DNA of 64,000 bases from Rhyzopertha dominica (Eukaryota; Arthropoda; Insecta; Coleoptera; Bostrichidae), in the NCBI GenBank assembly GCA_025024175.1, contig QCXZ01000138.1, positions 48,145,092-48,209,091 on the forward strand. Reading direction: 5' to 3'. The translations under genes and the position numbers were made by a program. The notes beneath the pieces are model-generated. The model saw nothing but the letters and a program-made list of their open reading frames with translations, was not told where the DNA came from and searched no databases. Below, in pieces: positions 1 to 13,885 of this stretch (the first letter of the stretch is position 1; every line of letters begins with the position of its first letter).

Positions 1-849
1 AAAACAGATTGTTGCATTTAAGCATCATTTATTCTGTTTAAATACATGTTGTTTGCTGTAGCAACAGGTGTGTTTGAGTTGAACATTTAAATAGTTGAAT
101 AACAAAAGATATGTTTATTAGAAACAAGCATTTACTTTTGTTGATATAATTCTTCAAAGCATTTAAATTACATATTTGAAATTTTAATTCATTGGAATAA
201 ATTGTTTGACCGTAAAAAATAATATTTTATTCGCTCAAATAATTATTAGGTTACTTGAACTCGCAAGTTCTGTTCGATCTCATATAAATGGTAATACAGT
301 TATAAAAAAACTGATATTCTTCTTACAAATAAAATTTATTTGTTTGAAGATAAATTTGTTGGGCCTAAAGAAATGTAAGTCAAACAAATTGATTTTATAA
401 ATCCAAACAAACAGTTTTATCTGTGTATTGATTTAAGAATTCAAGAAGACCGAATCCGAAATAGAAAATATAACTATTGAGCTTCAAATTGATTCTAGGA
501 AAAGCCTAACTGTGACAACAAATGTACTTAGCAAAAATTGTAACAGTCATTTTTATTTATACAGTGTGAACATAAAGGAATAAATTTAATAATCATTGAA
601 CTACGTGCATTTTTTATTATTCTGACGAGTCAATTTTATTTTTTATCGCGCATTTTTTTTTAGAAAATTATTGATTATACAGGGTAAATACAAAAATACT
701 GGTCATACCTTAACTCAACTGATTTTAAATTACAGGTGTTTTTATAGTCACCATATCAAATCTTCTTGTTGGATCATAAGATGGCCATAATAATAAGTTA
801 CATGTATTTTGTAATTTATTTATTTCGTTAGTGTTAACTGTTTGAAGTG
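1..849. other. AT-rich non-coding DNA, no gene seen
   Basis: Short spurious reading frames only. A TACAGGGTAAAT motif near 677 resembles a Tc1/mariner-type terminus and may belong to the mariner remnant that follows. Confidence 0.5.
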
Positions 850-1044
850 TTAGAAAAGGAAATAGTCGCTAGGTGCAAGGCCAAGACGAGGTGGATGATC
901 AAAAAATTTCCAACGAAAATTGTGAATCTTCTTCTGGGCCGTAATTATTATCTCACGTTTCATTAATTCAATCAAAAGAACGCCCTTATCATCCAAGAAA
1001 ACCGTAGCCATTATTTTTACATTCGTGTAACGAGAGACAAACAT
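850..1044 (-). mobile_element. Mariner transposase fragment with internal deletion
   Basis: The - strand frame reads NVKIMATVFLDDKGVLLIEL, then jumps to FDHPPRLGLAPSDYFLF and stops. In mariner transposases these two blocks lie on either side of the second catalytic Asp. Roughly 45 residues, including that HQDNA block, are missing. Only the APSDYFLF end of the DDE domain remains, so it is inactive. Confidence 0.75.
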
Positions 1045-2107
1045 TACTTAATCATTGCATACACAAAATGGACTGAAGTCTCAACAGTACAAATTCATCA
1101 CTTTTAATATTAATATATTAGTTGTTTCTGATAGTATCAGACAACTAGTTCTGCAGAAACAGAAACGATATCAAATATTTAAGAACAATCCAGCTTTAAA
1201 GAGGGAAGGGGAGATACGTGTAAAAATTGGAAATAAATCGTAATGTGCTAATTTCTAGATTTTTCCTTCCGCAATAACTAAATTTTCCACAGTTCTAGCA
1301 ACTTTCTTTTGACTAATACCTACCCTAAAAACAATGTTTCAGAAATGAATAAAACATGCGTAGAAATAAGGTTTTCAAATTTGCAGCAAACGAACAATTA
1401 CAAAGCGAAAACGAACAATCAAAGATCTTGATTTTGGTAATTGTATACGGCTGTACCGATCGATATTCTGTATTAATATAGTGTAATAAACTAATAATTA
1501 AACAGCTCTAAAACTTGAGAGATTGTGATACATTTTGGCGCAACAAATTATGTACAAAATTATTTATATGGCTTGTAATCTTGTTTGGTTTAAGTGTTTG
1601 CTTTAACACACCTTGAACAAGTTTATATACATAACGCGAACTACGACTCGCAATTGTTACACGAATTAATATTGATAAATACATAGCATAGTATCAGGAT
1701 AATATAGCATCTGTTCAACAAAAAAACAAAACATCCGCTTTATCCAATTTAAGGGAGTATGTGTATGTTTATCTATGTCACCGAACGAAAACCAAACAGA
1801 CATTGTGTCGTTGGTCTCTTACTTAAGAGTAAAACTTTGTGCTGTGTTGTCTGCATTGCGATTGTAATCGGGCTGAACAGATTTAATAGATCGAAACAGC
1901 TGTCATCCGACATCACTATTTATTATTTTACTTAGCCTATTTATGCACAGGGTAAGTTTGGGAATCCCTGCACTTTTTGGATTTTTTTTAATCCATGGCT
2001 TACTAGATATTAAAATTTTTAAGCGACATCTTATTCTTCAAAATTCTAATTGGCTATGACTTTCAAAAATCGGCCATTCTTTTAACCTTCCCAATGATAT
2101 AAAACTT
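1045..2107. other. Non-coding interval
   Basis: AT-rich sequence without recognisable genes, RNA genes or repeat ends. Confidence 0.4.
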
Positions 2108-3541
2108 GATAATAATAATAATATTTATTGCCTATAAAGTACAATAATAAAATTAAAGCTACTTACCAGACTCGTCAGTGAACATTGTAAATATGTATGT
2201 ATTCTAATATTAATACCTATAGTTCACATTAAACACATAAATGTAACAAAACTACACTAAGGTTACACTAGAGTTCTAAAAACTCAGATACACTATAAAA
2301 TGCTTTTTCATTTGGATACTGAGATAAGCGACTCATGAATAATTTATCAGATTGAATAATTTTTATTTCATTGTTTAATATATTATATAGATTGACTCCC
2401 ATTTGCAANGTACTGTTCCGACCTAGTCACATTTTGGAATAGGGTACATCATATCTATTCTTACCTCTGGTATTGTAACTATGTATATCACTTCTTTTAT
2501 GTANACTATTAAGATTTTTTCTTACGTGTAACAAAGTATGATAAATATAAAGTTGTAAGTAAATTGGTTCACTTTCACTTTTTGAATGACAAAAACATAA
2601 TTTAATTAAGTACTAGATCCCCAAAAAACTATACCATGTTTTAATATAGACTCTACTAGACCAAAATATAGTGAATGAAGTACTTTTTGAAAACAGTATC
2701 CTTTAATGATAAGAAAACATGTAGTACTCAATTTGTTACTGATTGTATAAGTGTAGTTCCCATGTCAGTTTATTGTCTATTGCAAGACCTAAAAATTTTA
2801 TTTTAGTTGTTTGTTCAGTAGATTTGTTGCTGAATCTTATAAGTGGACTAGACTATACTGTCTGTTTTTTCATGTTTAATTTTAGTTGGTCGCAAGGAAA
2901 ACAAGTGTTAAAATGGTGCAAGGAAGTGTCATAGAAACTATTAAACTTTTTGTTAAATTGGTGTCACTACAATCCTCCGCTTCCAGGCATTTCCTAAAAA
3001 GCGCAATATTTTCGTTGTCAAATTTTCTAGTCATCACACTTTTCTTATTTTCGATGTTATTAGTTTGCATAAAAATACTGTTAAATGTAAATACCTAAAT
3101 TACCTATACCTAAATTCACAAAAACAATTAATCAAGAGTCCTTTTGTGATTCTTTTCAAAAGTTGAAATTAAAATCACCACATGTTATATAATAATCAGT
3201 TACTATAATTTTTTTTGCAAAACTTTACGTCAGGTGTCAATGAATATTTCTAGAGAACAGTCCTGTGATGGATTTTTGTAACACACAACTATATATAATT
3301 CACGACAACCGATATCCATATGACATTATTTTTAATTGATTTTTTTAACAAAAATGCAAACACCTCCTCGTTGATACTCATTGTGACAAAAACTATTAAC
3401 TAATTTATAATCAGTAAGTCTACATAAGGCAATTTCATTGGCTCTCAGCCAGTCTTCACTAAGGCATAGAATGTCAACTTTATTATTACATTTATTCTTT
3501 AAACCTTGAACACTATTGGGTTTTGTTTGTCCTTTTTTCAT
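2108..3541 (-). mobile_element. Degenerate non-LTR retrotransposon (LINE)
   Basis: The - strand order fits a LINE. An endonuclease block comes first (3541-3332: DILCLSEDWL and YQRGGVCIFV). A linker follows (TRKFDNENIALFRKCL at about 3030-2980). A late reverse-transcriptase-downstream block (YFGLVESILKHGIVFWGSST) lies near 2690-2610. The 3' end is a CAATAAA-like signal plus a (TTA)n tail at 2108-2135. The reverse-transcriptase core is largely deleted and many stops are present. N bases occur near 2409 and 2503. Confidence 0.75.
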
Positions 3542-5937
3542 TTTTAAAATTTAATATATGACGTTCAGTTACTAAACTAGTTTTTTTAATAAATTATTCA
3601 ATCTTGGAATAGTGCGATATTATCAAGTGTTACATACGGCCTAAGCTGCACAAGTCTATATTATATATCCTGGCTTTTATATTACTTTACTGATTAATTT
3701 CAACACTCTGTTTTGGGTAATTGTATCTACGTCATCGCTTTTGGCGTTTTAGATCAATAACACAAATATCAAGAGTACGTGTATGTACATATTAACCTTC
3801 AAATAATTATCTCTGTAGATATAACTAATTTAGAAAAATGACTAGCTTTTACGCAACGCTTAAATGTTAATCCAATAATATTTACATAATAAAAGCAATG
3901 CCTTGTGGGTTTTGACACGGATCCATGAGTTTCTGATGTGCTCGATTAAGTTGGATTTGCAAATATTGTTGTTTTGGTACTTGGCTTGCAACAAACTGTT
4001 TCAATCGCATAACAGCTGAATGAATAGCATTGTAGTGCATTAGCGCTGATCTAAGTGCATCCAAAATTCGGCCATGAACCCCTATNAATTACAATGTACT
4101 CGAGAAGTGTTTTGACTGACACGAAGGCCATTTTGATAACATATCGAAAAGTATTAATAAAAATGTGGTTCAACTTTTTCTGCGAATACGTCATCTTGCA
4201 ACGATCCAAATAAACGTGATGCCATCACTTAAATTGCAAAAAAGCTTTTGTATTACTTAACGACATATCTGACACATATTTGCGAGGAACCGCAACTTTG
4301 CGACCTCAGTGCATTGTACAGTTTGATAATTTTTTGATAATTAAATCAATTTGGACAAAAAAAATCACCCATAACCTCAGCTGCGGCAAAGGTCAATCCT
4401 ATATTTGTAAGACGTGTTGACTTTTTGCCGGAACATATCTAGAACTTCGCTTCGGGATGAAAGTCGCTTGAAAATTACATTTTTATCAATGCGCGTTAGA
4501 CAGTTCAGGTAAAACCCTTGAAATTTTTATGTGATGGAATCTGCAGAACTAGACGTCCATAATTTGGATGTTCAAACTCTAAATGTCCGTCCAAACAACG
4601 GAAATTAAATCTCTACTTACCAGTCTGTGAGACTGGATGACATTCGTTGTAATTCATTAACGTTTGATGTTGCTCTACAATTTCATACCATAAAAGTAGA
4701 ACATAGCCTCTAGGTTTTTTAAAAATATTTTGAGAAAATCAAAAATTGCTTTTTTACTCACATCTCAGTTGTTTTTAATTATAAACAATTCGCTTGGACA
4801 TGATGTGGACTCTCTTTGAGAATTATTATCGAACGAAATATAACAAAAAAATTTTCAGATCAAGACTAACTATAAAATAGATTGTTTTTCAATTTCAACC
4901 ATATGCAACATTCACCTTTTTATGTTTTATAGCAGCAGATATTAAAAAAAATGTGTATTTAATCGAAATTTTCGTTTTACGCAGATGGCTGTGGAACAGA
5001 TGCTTAAAAAATTGTTCTTTTGTTGTGTACAAACGAAACCCATCAGTCATGCATTGTTAAAACCTTGTTTTTGTTTTAATTAATCTTGGATCACAACTGT
5101 TTTCGGAAAAAGAAAAATGTAATAGAAGGGAGGTAAAAGGAATATTGTTACATGTAATAGACTATTTGAAGAGGTTTACTGAAAGCCCCAACCGAATAAA
5201 ACAAACATGTACACGATAGCTTGCTCAAAATCTAATTCAGTACGGTTTCTTTTGTAAGCCGGCGCAGAAATAGGTATAGGAAAAAGAAACCATTTTTAAT
5301 GAAAATGAAGATAAGAAAACGTCAACGTATTGTTAGTTTCAGGTCCTAAACAGCTAGAGGAATTGCGAGTATAATTTCGCCCTATTAAAAATTTCAGTGT
5401 GGAGAACCCATCGCAAAAAGTATACAAGCCATGCGTTTTAATTTACTTACTAAGATTGTCTTGTAATTTAAAGTTGTGAAATTTGTATTTGTCCATGTGG
5501 TCTCAGGCGTACTGTCTTGGGATTATTTGAAGTTTTTTGAAAATTTTGACTTTTCTGACTTGCTTGAAAAAATTACCCAGAGAGTTTGAAAAATTCAATC
5601 CCTCTTGAAATTTTCTACATTACTAGTTTACAACACCTTACGTTTTAGCAAAATTTTACTAATTAAGGAGAACTCGTTTTAAAGAATTACTATCCCGGAA
5701 GACTTGATTTTTTAAAACCTTATATGTATTTTTATCCCATCACGCGAGCCAAATTTACTGATCTTCCATTTTAATTCAGCTTTCTTGGGGTCTATTCTTA
5801 AAAACTTTACGATTTTACATAATTTTTGTGGGTTAAGACAATTTGAAAAAAAATAAGCAGGCGTTGGTAGCTGTTTTTATGGTAGAGTGACAGCAGAGAC
5901 ACTCTCTGCGGTTGCATAGTTAGTTGTCACTAATGAA
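3542..5937. other. Intergenic, no supported gene
   Basis: A 60-codon - strand frame at 3882-4064 (LRSALMHYNAIHSAVMRLKQ) is slightly protein-like but unrecognised; it may be transposon debris. Nothing else was seen. Confidence 0.35.
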
Positions 5938-7470
5938 GCAGTTACCGACCCATTGCCCTCCTGAGTGTCTGCTACAAGTTACTAGAGAAACTACTTTACC
6001 AGAGAATAGGACCTGTTATTGAAGACTCACTCCCGAAGGAACAAGCAGGTTTTAGGAAGAACAGAAGTTGCTGTGATCAAGTCTTGGCTCTAACAACATA
6101 TGCTGAAGTTGGTTTCCAAAAACGATTGAAAACTGGAGTAGTGTTCATAGACTTATCGGCGGCCTACGATACTGTGTGGAAAGATGGATTGATCCTCAAA
6201 TTATTTAATACTCTGAAATGTGGAAAGACTGCGAAGCTCATCGAACGAATGCTATCCCAACGTCAATTCAGAGTGTTTTTGTGAGAGGAAAGTAGCAAAT
6301 TCAGGATTTTGAATAATGGTCTTCCACAAGGATCGGTTCTGTCGCCTATTCTTTACATAAGTGAGCTTCCAGTAACTCAATCGAGAAAATTTGTGTATGC
6401 AGACGACATGGCATTGGCTTTGCAAAGTAAAGACTTTTCTGTACTTGAACAAAACATTTCACGTGACATCGAGTTTATGAATTGCTATTTTAAAACCTGG
6501 CGTTTGTGCCCTAATCCATTGAAGACAGAAGTAACTTGCTTTCATCTCAACAATCACCAAAAAAGGAAACTGCTTCAAGTTATGTCAAATAACATAATTC
6601 TTAAACATAACTTCTCGCCAAAATACCTTGGAGTGACCCTAGATACGTCTCTAACGTACAAGAAATATCTAGAAAACGTCAGTAAAAAATTACAGACTAG
6701 AAATGACATTCTGCATAAGCTTGCTAGTACAAGTTGGGGTGCAAATGCAAATGCAGTCCGTACTTCTGCAACTGCCTTGCTTTATGGTACTGCTGTGTAC
6801 TGCTGTCCTGTTTGGAAAAACAGTCATCACACAGGAAAAATTGACACTCAGTTAAATACTGCAATGCGACTAATCACTGGAACAATTAAGTCAACTCCAT
6901 TACCTTGGCTTCCGATTCTTTCAATCATTGCTCCTCCGGAGATTCGCAGATAGTTCGCTACATATAAAGCTTGGGAAAAAATATCAATCAGCTCCTAATG
7001 AGTTTCTGATTTCCCGAGATCTGCAAGAGCTACCTACAACTCGGCTTCTATAAAACCTCTGTTGACAGAAGATTTCCTTCGTGCTCCTTATATACCATTG
7101 AAAATGGATGGTGTTCTGTTTGGCAACTTAAGAAACATGATATATTTAATCAGCAGCTTGTAGACGATCCTACGGAAAAGGTAGCAGGAACCGACCTCCC
7201 AAGAAGGTCTTGGGTCATTCTGAATCGCCTTCGCACTGGTCATGGGAAATGCAACTTTTTTCTTAATAAATGGGATTCATCTATCAACCCTTCTTGTGAA
7301 TGTGGAGGCCCCCTCCAAACAATTGGACATATGGTCAACAGATACCCCCGTACAGCATGGCCTGGTGGTTTTGCGTCTATCCATCGTGTTGATGCAGGTG
7401 TTAAAGACAACAGAGATCAGATTGGAGTTTTCTGCGGTTTTCTTCAATACTCTATCCAGAATAAATACAT
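5938..7470 (+). mobile_element. Non-LTR retrotransposon, reverse transcriptase to C-terminus, broken
   Basis: Starting at SYRPIALLSVCYKLLEKLLY (5940), the frame runs through EQAGFRKNRSCCDQVLAL and GVVFIDLSAAYDTVWKDGL to a TGA at 6282-6284. It then continues in the same frame with NNGLPQGSVLSPILY and the catalytic FVYADDMALA (YADD at 6396-6407), up to 6953. After a frame disruption, the C-terminal block LPRRSWVILNRLRTGHGKC and SCECGGPLQTIGHMVN lies at about 7195-7350. The 5' half with the endonuclease is absent, as is usual for 5'-truncated LINEs. There is one in-frame stop plus at least one frameshift, so it is inactive. Confidence 0.85.
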
Positions 7471-8889
7471 ACTTGTATGTATCTATTATGGATAAAGCGC
7501 AAATGCGAGATTTCTTATCGTTGAATGAAAATATTTTTTTTCTTTCAACGCTTTTATAAAAGTCGACCGCAGTCGTATGAAATTAACAGTACTGTGGAAT
7601 GTATTAATGACTATCATAAGAATATATATACTAACAAGCTACCTACATCGGTATATTAGAAGTATTTCTTAACTTTTGTTCATATAATTAGTCCAAATGT
7701 CAAGCTCTGGATATTCGAATGCAGATTTTTTTAAATTTAATTATTACGTGCAAAATCACAAAAAATGATAATTTCACTACGCATACAGATGAATGATTGG
7801 AAAAAAGTTCAGACACAGACAAATATTTTTGAAATAGAAAATTGAATGTGCTTTATTTGAACGTTCCATCTACCATTCTGATGTTATTAACGCAGATTGT
7901 AAATTACAACAGGTGGTTAGTATATATAGTAATAAGTGATCCCCAAACCACCACACTAAAGAATCCATCCTCAACCAATAAATTTCTACAATGTGCACCC
8001 TCCCAACTAACAGCCTAAATATGTATAACGCTTCTTGGAAGCACCACAGGTAATCCAGAGGTTGTTTACCCCGAACCACCCCTAATTTCAGAAAGCTGTT
8101 TCCCGTTATAGGAATGCGCCAGCTGCCTTTCGATGGGGTTAAGAACCTTTTTTTCTTTGTGTCCCCGGCGCACGGTGGCTCGTAAAAAAACGGCCGTCAT
8201 CCCCCAAAGCTACCCTCAGAAGATACGGCCTGCTATTTTTTCTTTACCTGGGTGGCTATTGTTTCAGGGCGTTGTCTTGGCGATAAGTACGGGGATGATG
8301 AAGACGACCGAAGGAAAGTCATGATCTAATTTTGGACAAGAACATGTGTATATCGTTAGATATCAAAAGCTGCATTAGAAAGTACATCGAATTAGTAGTA
8401 AAATTTAGTAAAAAGACTTTTACTTCAACATAAAGCAGTTTTCAACACTCAACATTTGGTAAGAAAGCTTTTATACGTTAGACAGTTTACNGGATGTTAC
8501 TGTATGTATATTATGTGTTTAAATATACCGAATAATCAGTTGGTTATTACAAACTGATTAAAAAACAAATCTCACGCGTGANTTAAACTATTTTGCTTGT
8601 TTGTTAAATGCAGAAAAAAAACATTAACACTACAGTATTTTGCTAACACTTGTAGTTAAAACCATTGGGGAAGGCTAGTAGATTTATTAAAATTATTCTC
8701 CTACGACTCTAATTTCATGAAGGATTTCTGTAGAAAGATAAAATTTTACCTTCCTTTACGGTGAAAATTTAACCTTTTTATTTAAGGAAAACTGGTAAGA
8801 TTAAGGAATAAATAAACACAAATAAAATAATAAATAACAAAGCTTATACCATTTATTTTTTAAAGTATTATTTTTACATTTTTATTAGA
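7471..8889. other. Intergenic; small GC-rich patch
   Basis: Mostly AT-rich. 8130-8330 is notably GC-richer (CCCCGGCGCACGGTGGCTCG) with no credible coding frame. Confidence 0.35.
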
Positions 8890-10010
8890 CGTTAGACACC
8901 TAAATAACGTCACTTTCATGGTCTGTTTCATCACCGTAGCCAACTTGAGTTACAGTCGTTCCCTGTAAAAATGTTCTTCCTTTATCACATGACGCACACA
9001 GTTAAACCAACCATTATATTTGATGTGATTTTCGCAACTTATTCTTGGATAGTTTGTATGGTGCTATCACTAAATTTTGGTACAGTATTTTGCTTTCTTA
9101 CATGAATTTAAGTTTGTGCGAAATCATTTCAATTGGATTAAATATACAGTGATACGGAGGTAGCCGTAATACTATGTGTCCGTGGTCTTTAGCCTCAAAC
9201 TATCAATTCGGAATGTTTCATCAAAACATTTTGTCTTTAGAACCTCCAAGAGTTGTTTTATTGTATAACATTCCTCAAAATATAAGTCATGACTTAAAAT
9301 AAAATCTTTGATTTCTTTATTTGAAGACGTATTTGGAATTTTTCCAGTCTGAGCAGAATAAAAAAAAATGCATTGTCTAATACAAATACTGCATTGTCCG
9401 GAAGCTTTGGCGACAGTTTATTCTCAAACCAATTTTCAAAAAGTTCAGCCGTCTTTACCTTAATGGGAATCTACCTTTGCGTCCTTCATATTTTCAGCAC
9501 ACAGAAATAATCCATTTTCCACCCATACAGTTTTAGATCCCGCATGTAGAATACTTATTCTTTTACCATGTGACGCCGGTACATTCGACACGCATTTGTT
9601 ACTCTTATCGCACCAATTTTTTTCACAGTATCATAACAAGGTTTTCTCGACATATATGATTGGTCTATCTTTAACTCGAAAATCTCTTTTGCAAAATTCA
9701 TCTAGAGCTTCGGAAACATAACGTTTTATGTCATCCCTGCAAATATAGGTACCTACTTTACTTTGTGATATATACTTGATGTCGATGTTTTCTTTAATAG
9801 CCAGCGTAGAGCGCAGCATCGAATATTTTGACCGCTGACTTGATCAATCTATTGGCGAAATATCCTAAAATGGCAATCTCCTTAATTCCTTTAACATGTC
9901 GCTGGGCCATCCACTGTTTAAAATCTCTGGATTTTTCGGATAATAAAGCCAGAAATGCTTACTAGCTCCTTTTAAAAAAATCTTCTGAGATGTCATTGTC
10001 GTCCATATTT
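8890..10010 (-). mobile_element. Tc1/mariner-superfamily (IS630-like) DDE transposase pseudogene
   Basis: Reading the - strand across frames gives a recognisable DDE_3-type transposase. IIYVEKTLL (about 9660) corresponds to the first catalytic Asp block, mutated from the expected Asp to Glu. VFVLDNA (about 9390) holds the second Asp. GHIVLRLPPYHCIFNPIEMI (about 9180-9120) holds the final Glu. Between them are GKRISILHAGSKTVWV and SNKEIKDFILSHDLYFEECY. Numerous stops and frameshifts mark it as old. Confidence 0.7.
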
Positions 10011-11689
10011 TTTGTGTTTAATACAAAAAAACCCACAAAACTTTGTGAACAAAACTGTCATAGATACAATTGTAATATCTTGTTTTGCCACAGCAACGAG
10101 AAAACATTATTCTTTTCTCCCTTGTAACACAAATAATTAGTTCGCTTGCTAATTGGCGAATCGGCGCATTATAATTTTAGTTTTAAACTTACTCGGAACT
10201 AGCTACTGTTGTTAATATAATGCCATGTAGACTGATATTTTCATTCCTTACCTCGTTCATTACCTACACATTTTATTTTATTCATCATGCGTACTTCTTG
10301 TCTGACCCATCATTAAGGTCTCCAAGTAAAACCGCCTGTTATACAGGTAGTTTATAGGGAAATGACAATCTCTAATCCCTATTTAGGGCTGAAAGAAACT
10401 AAACTATAATTTTACGAAAAAATATGTACTTTTAATACTAATACTAATATAAAAGTGGCTCTGTATACCTATCTGAAAGTTTTGAATCAATTTGATTTGT
10501 GGTTGTTTTATAACTACGCTTATTCTAAATGGCTCATGCGACATAAGCAAATAAACGTATACCTACCTATTTTATCAGTCAGAAAGGAATTGTTGAAATA
10601 GTATGAGATACCCTTCTGTATTGCTGGTGGAGTAAGGATGAAAGTTGACAGATTATTTAAAAACCCCTGAATAAGTAGGGTTTTGGCCTAAGTTTCAGTG
10701 TAAATATGCGCATAAAATGCAAAAAATGAATAGTCTACCGAAGCGTTCCAATGTTGGAAATTACATAGTAATTATGTTTATTGGATAAAAAAACTTTAAA
10801 GAGTCTTACATTGAGAAAGCCCCAGAAATACTTAAAGATAACTCTTTCTACTGCCGATTGTACCTTCCTACAGTGTTCAGGAAAAGTCCAAGGCAGAGCT
10901 TTTTTAAATATATGTATATATTAGTAAATGTTCAGGTCTCAAAAGAGAAGTGTTGTTAATATAGTTTCTATAAAATCATTTATTGAACTTACAATTAGAC
11001 TTCAGTGAACTTCAAACGAAATTCAACGAGTGAGCCGCGAAGAGAATCGTCTGCATGTTCCAAACAGAATCAAAAAAACACTGGTTCCAAGATCCCCCGT
11101 GACGTCAGTCTCCCCCGCAAATAATCCGGGCACGTGTCGTCCAGATTTCATGCAAATCTCGTGACGCAAGCACGGGTCACATTGGGAAGAAGTAAACAAA
11201 CACGTCTTCATCCACCGGTGATCCCCTAAGCGTGCTCCGCGTTTCCCGAAGATGACATCAGCGTGACGCAACAGTCCAAGGTCTCCGATAGATCATACAT
11301 TAAAAAAAACGGCATTGACAGTATAAGTTCAACGTACGCGCGCCTTCTGCCTATTGTTAATTAATATTTCGACCTTAATCGCAATCAGCGTCCGTTTGAA
11401 CGGAAGAAACATAGTTCTGCGTTGCCAATTTTGAAACTGAAAATTTGAGATTACGACTTCAATTGTGTCATTTTTTTTCAAAATGTAAGTAAGCTGAGAA
11501 GAGCAATATGGAGATGACTAGAAATGGCTTCATTAAAGAAAGCGAGTTATATAAAAAGTTGTACCAAATTTTATTGATATTATGACATAAGAATCTACGC
11601 AACTCAACTCATTTTGGTTAGGCAACTAGGGCTCTTAGATGAGGACATAACAACAACATTGCAAATTTTACTCCATAACCTTTTTTTAT
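10011..11689. other. Intergenic with GC-rich island
   Basis: AT-rich except 11030-11290, which contains ATGCAAAT, GTAAACAAACA and GATGACATCAGCGTGACGCA motifs. No coding frame is convincing there. Confidence 0.35.
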
Positions 11690-12860
11690 AAAAAAATTGA
11701 AGACATTATAAAGTTAACAAAAAAGTATAACATTTTATCAAGGTCAAGGAACAAAACATACTTTTTGAAGACAACAACAAAAACAAAAAAGAAAAGTCTA
11801 TCAGATGCTACTGTCCAAGTTTTAGCGAAGGGGATGAATTTTGCTGTAATGCCACAGGCAATTCCAAAGGTGGAGATAATGTCATCTGTAGATGAAGACT
11901 TAAGCTGATAAGATGACATGTATGCTATGCCGTCAGAACCTAACGTGACATCTGAGGAAATGAAGACTTTTATGTATTTAAATACAGATATTAAGTCCAT
12001 CAAAGTTATTAGAACAGAGAAAGTTTCAGCCACGTATTTTAGATAGGACAAATTATGAAACTGAAATTAATGAATTATTAGATGAGGAAAGGTACAAAAA
12101 ATTATCCCTTCCTCAAAAATTTACAAAATAACTAATGATTTTATAGATCTATCTGTATAGTTGGTTGTAGTGGAGCTAGCACAGCAGAGACATGCATCTT
12201 ACTAAAACTAATGATCTTACTAAAACTTTAAGTCTTTCGAATGAGTTACCAAGGTACCAGAAGATTGTACCTTTGTCCAGAATTCATAAAACTAGTGTCC
12301 TCTTAAGACCTACAGTCAGTACCATTGACAGCCCTTTTTATAAATTACCAAAGTTTTGGGTTAACCATTTGAGCCTAGTGTACAATCATAGCTTCAACAA
12401 AAACTCTTCATTTTAGTTTGATGAATGAAAAGATTGCGTATTTCAGGGACTGATAACTTTGTTAGTTTTGATGTGGTTTATTTATTTAGTTAGAATTTAA
12501 ATTGAATTTATTTAAATTTTAAATTCAAACTAAGTAAAAACTCATTATGTGATGCGGTATCCAAATTATCAGGGCAGTTAAAACTCCCCTTACTTATCTC
12601 GTTTCCTTTGTTTTTAGTTTGTTATTAAAAAAACGTTTGAAGTTATATCAGACATTTTTTTTGGAAATTTTGCTCTTGACGATGCTTATGGGCGTATTAG
12701 AAAAATCATATCGATACTTGTACAAAGCAAACTGGAAATTAAAAGTCAAAAGTCTAAAAATTATCGACTAAGTTTTTGAATGATGTTAGTTACGTGAGGT
12801 ACGTAAAACTTATTTATTCTAGACGTATCATTGACTATTACAACCAAACAATAGACCATC
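11690..12860 (+). mobile_element. Penelope-like element remnant
   Basis: The + strand carries the typical Penelope order. LSDATVQVLAKGMNFAV and IPKVEIMSSVDEDL are at about 11795-11905. NYETEINELLDEERYKKL is at about 12050-12105. NELPRYQKIVPLSRIHKTSV and LLRPTVSTIDSPFYKLPKFW are in the open frame 12192-12416. LVLMWF, a frameshifted relic of the VSFDVV block, lies near 12460. There are several stops and frameshifts, so it is inactive. A 121-codon frame on the opposite strand is only a shadow of this element. Confidence 0.75.
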
Positions 12861-13885
12861 TGTAAAGTGTAGGTATTAAAACACAATTTATTTGACCGAA
12901 ATTGAAAGGTTTGTATCGCATATATCTTAGCGATAAATGTTGTTGTAATAAAAAATAATGTGCTTTTATATTTTTATTAGTTTTTTAAGCATTGGAAACG
13001 TCTTTACTTGGTAATATTTCCAATAAAAAAATGGTGTTTCATTAAGATCAGGTTAATGCGGATTTTCAGTAAAACTTTAAGTGAGCCATTTTTGAAGATA
13101 AATAAGTTACTCAATGCAAGATCCTGAGAAACTTGATATGTATACGTTTTTCTACTGCTATGAGACATCCTGTAAATGTCAATTGTCCCATCCGCCATCT
13201 ATCACCTATTGTAATATCATGTCCACCTGAAACACTTAACAAAAATTAGACACAATGTAGAACCATGGAGAATCGTGACAATTGACCTATGCAATAACAT
13301 TTAGCTTTATTTCTAATGATACTTGGTCCAAAAATCAGTTTTGTTAACACTAAAATTGTCCAACCATTTGGCAACCACGTCTGCCTTTTATACTGGGCAA
13401 TTTGTGGTGTTAACAAGTTTGTGAAACCTTCGATATTTCCGTGTTTAGCGAATAGACGAAAATTAGCACTGTGGAAAAGGACGCTTACCGTAACATATTT
13501 TTTTACTGGCTGACGCATTTAGATCAATATTTTACATACGTTCGACCTCTAAACCAATGCCGCGAGTTCTATGAACCAAAATTAAAAATAACTGTTTGTT
13601 GTATAACAGATGTGTTTTGATGAGTAAGGTGTTAGACGAAGCTTCCTATAAGGTTTATTCAAATTGTTACAGTATGTAATGTCACGTTACTAGTCTAAAT
13701 AAAAATTATCTTATGCATGCTTTAAATTAAGAGACCATTAATCCGTATTTTTCATACGCTCTTAGTTATATTTTATTTTTCTTTATCACGTACAATACCA
13801 CAATAGTATTGTATATATACTATCTACCTGGATCTAAAGACCGGATTGCTGAAATCCTTATTTATTATCAGCTTATTTTTGCAAC
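12861..13885. other. Intergenic, nothing recognised
   Basis: Short overlapping frames on both strands without family motifs. Confidence 0.35.

Noticed and set aside
7242..7559. 105-codon + strand open frame
   Set aside because: Out-of-frame shadow of the LINE C-terminal block that reads SCECGGPLQTIGHMVN.
11686..12051. 121-codon - strand open frame
   Set aside because: Opposite strand of the Penelope-like element, whose + strand motifs are recognisable.
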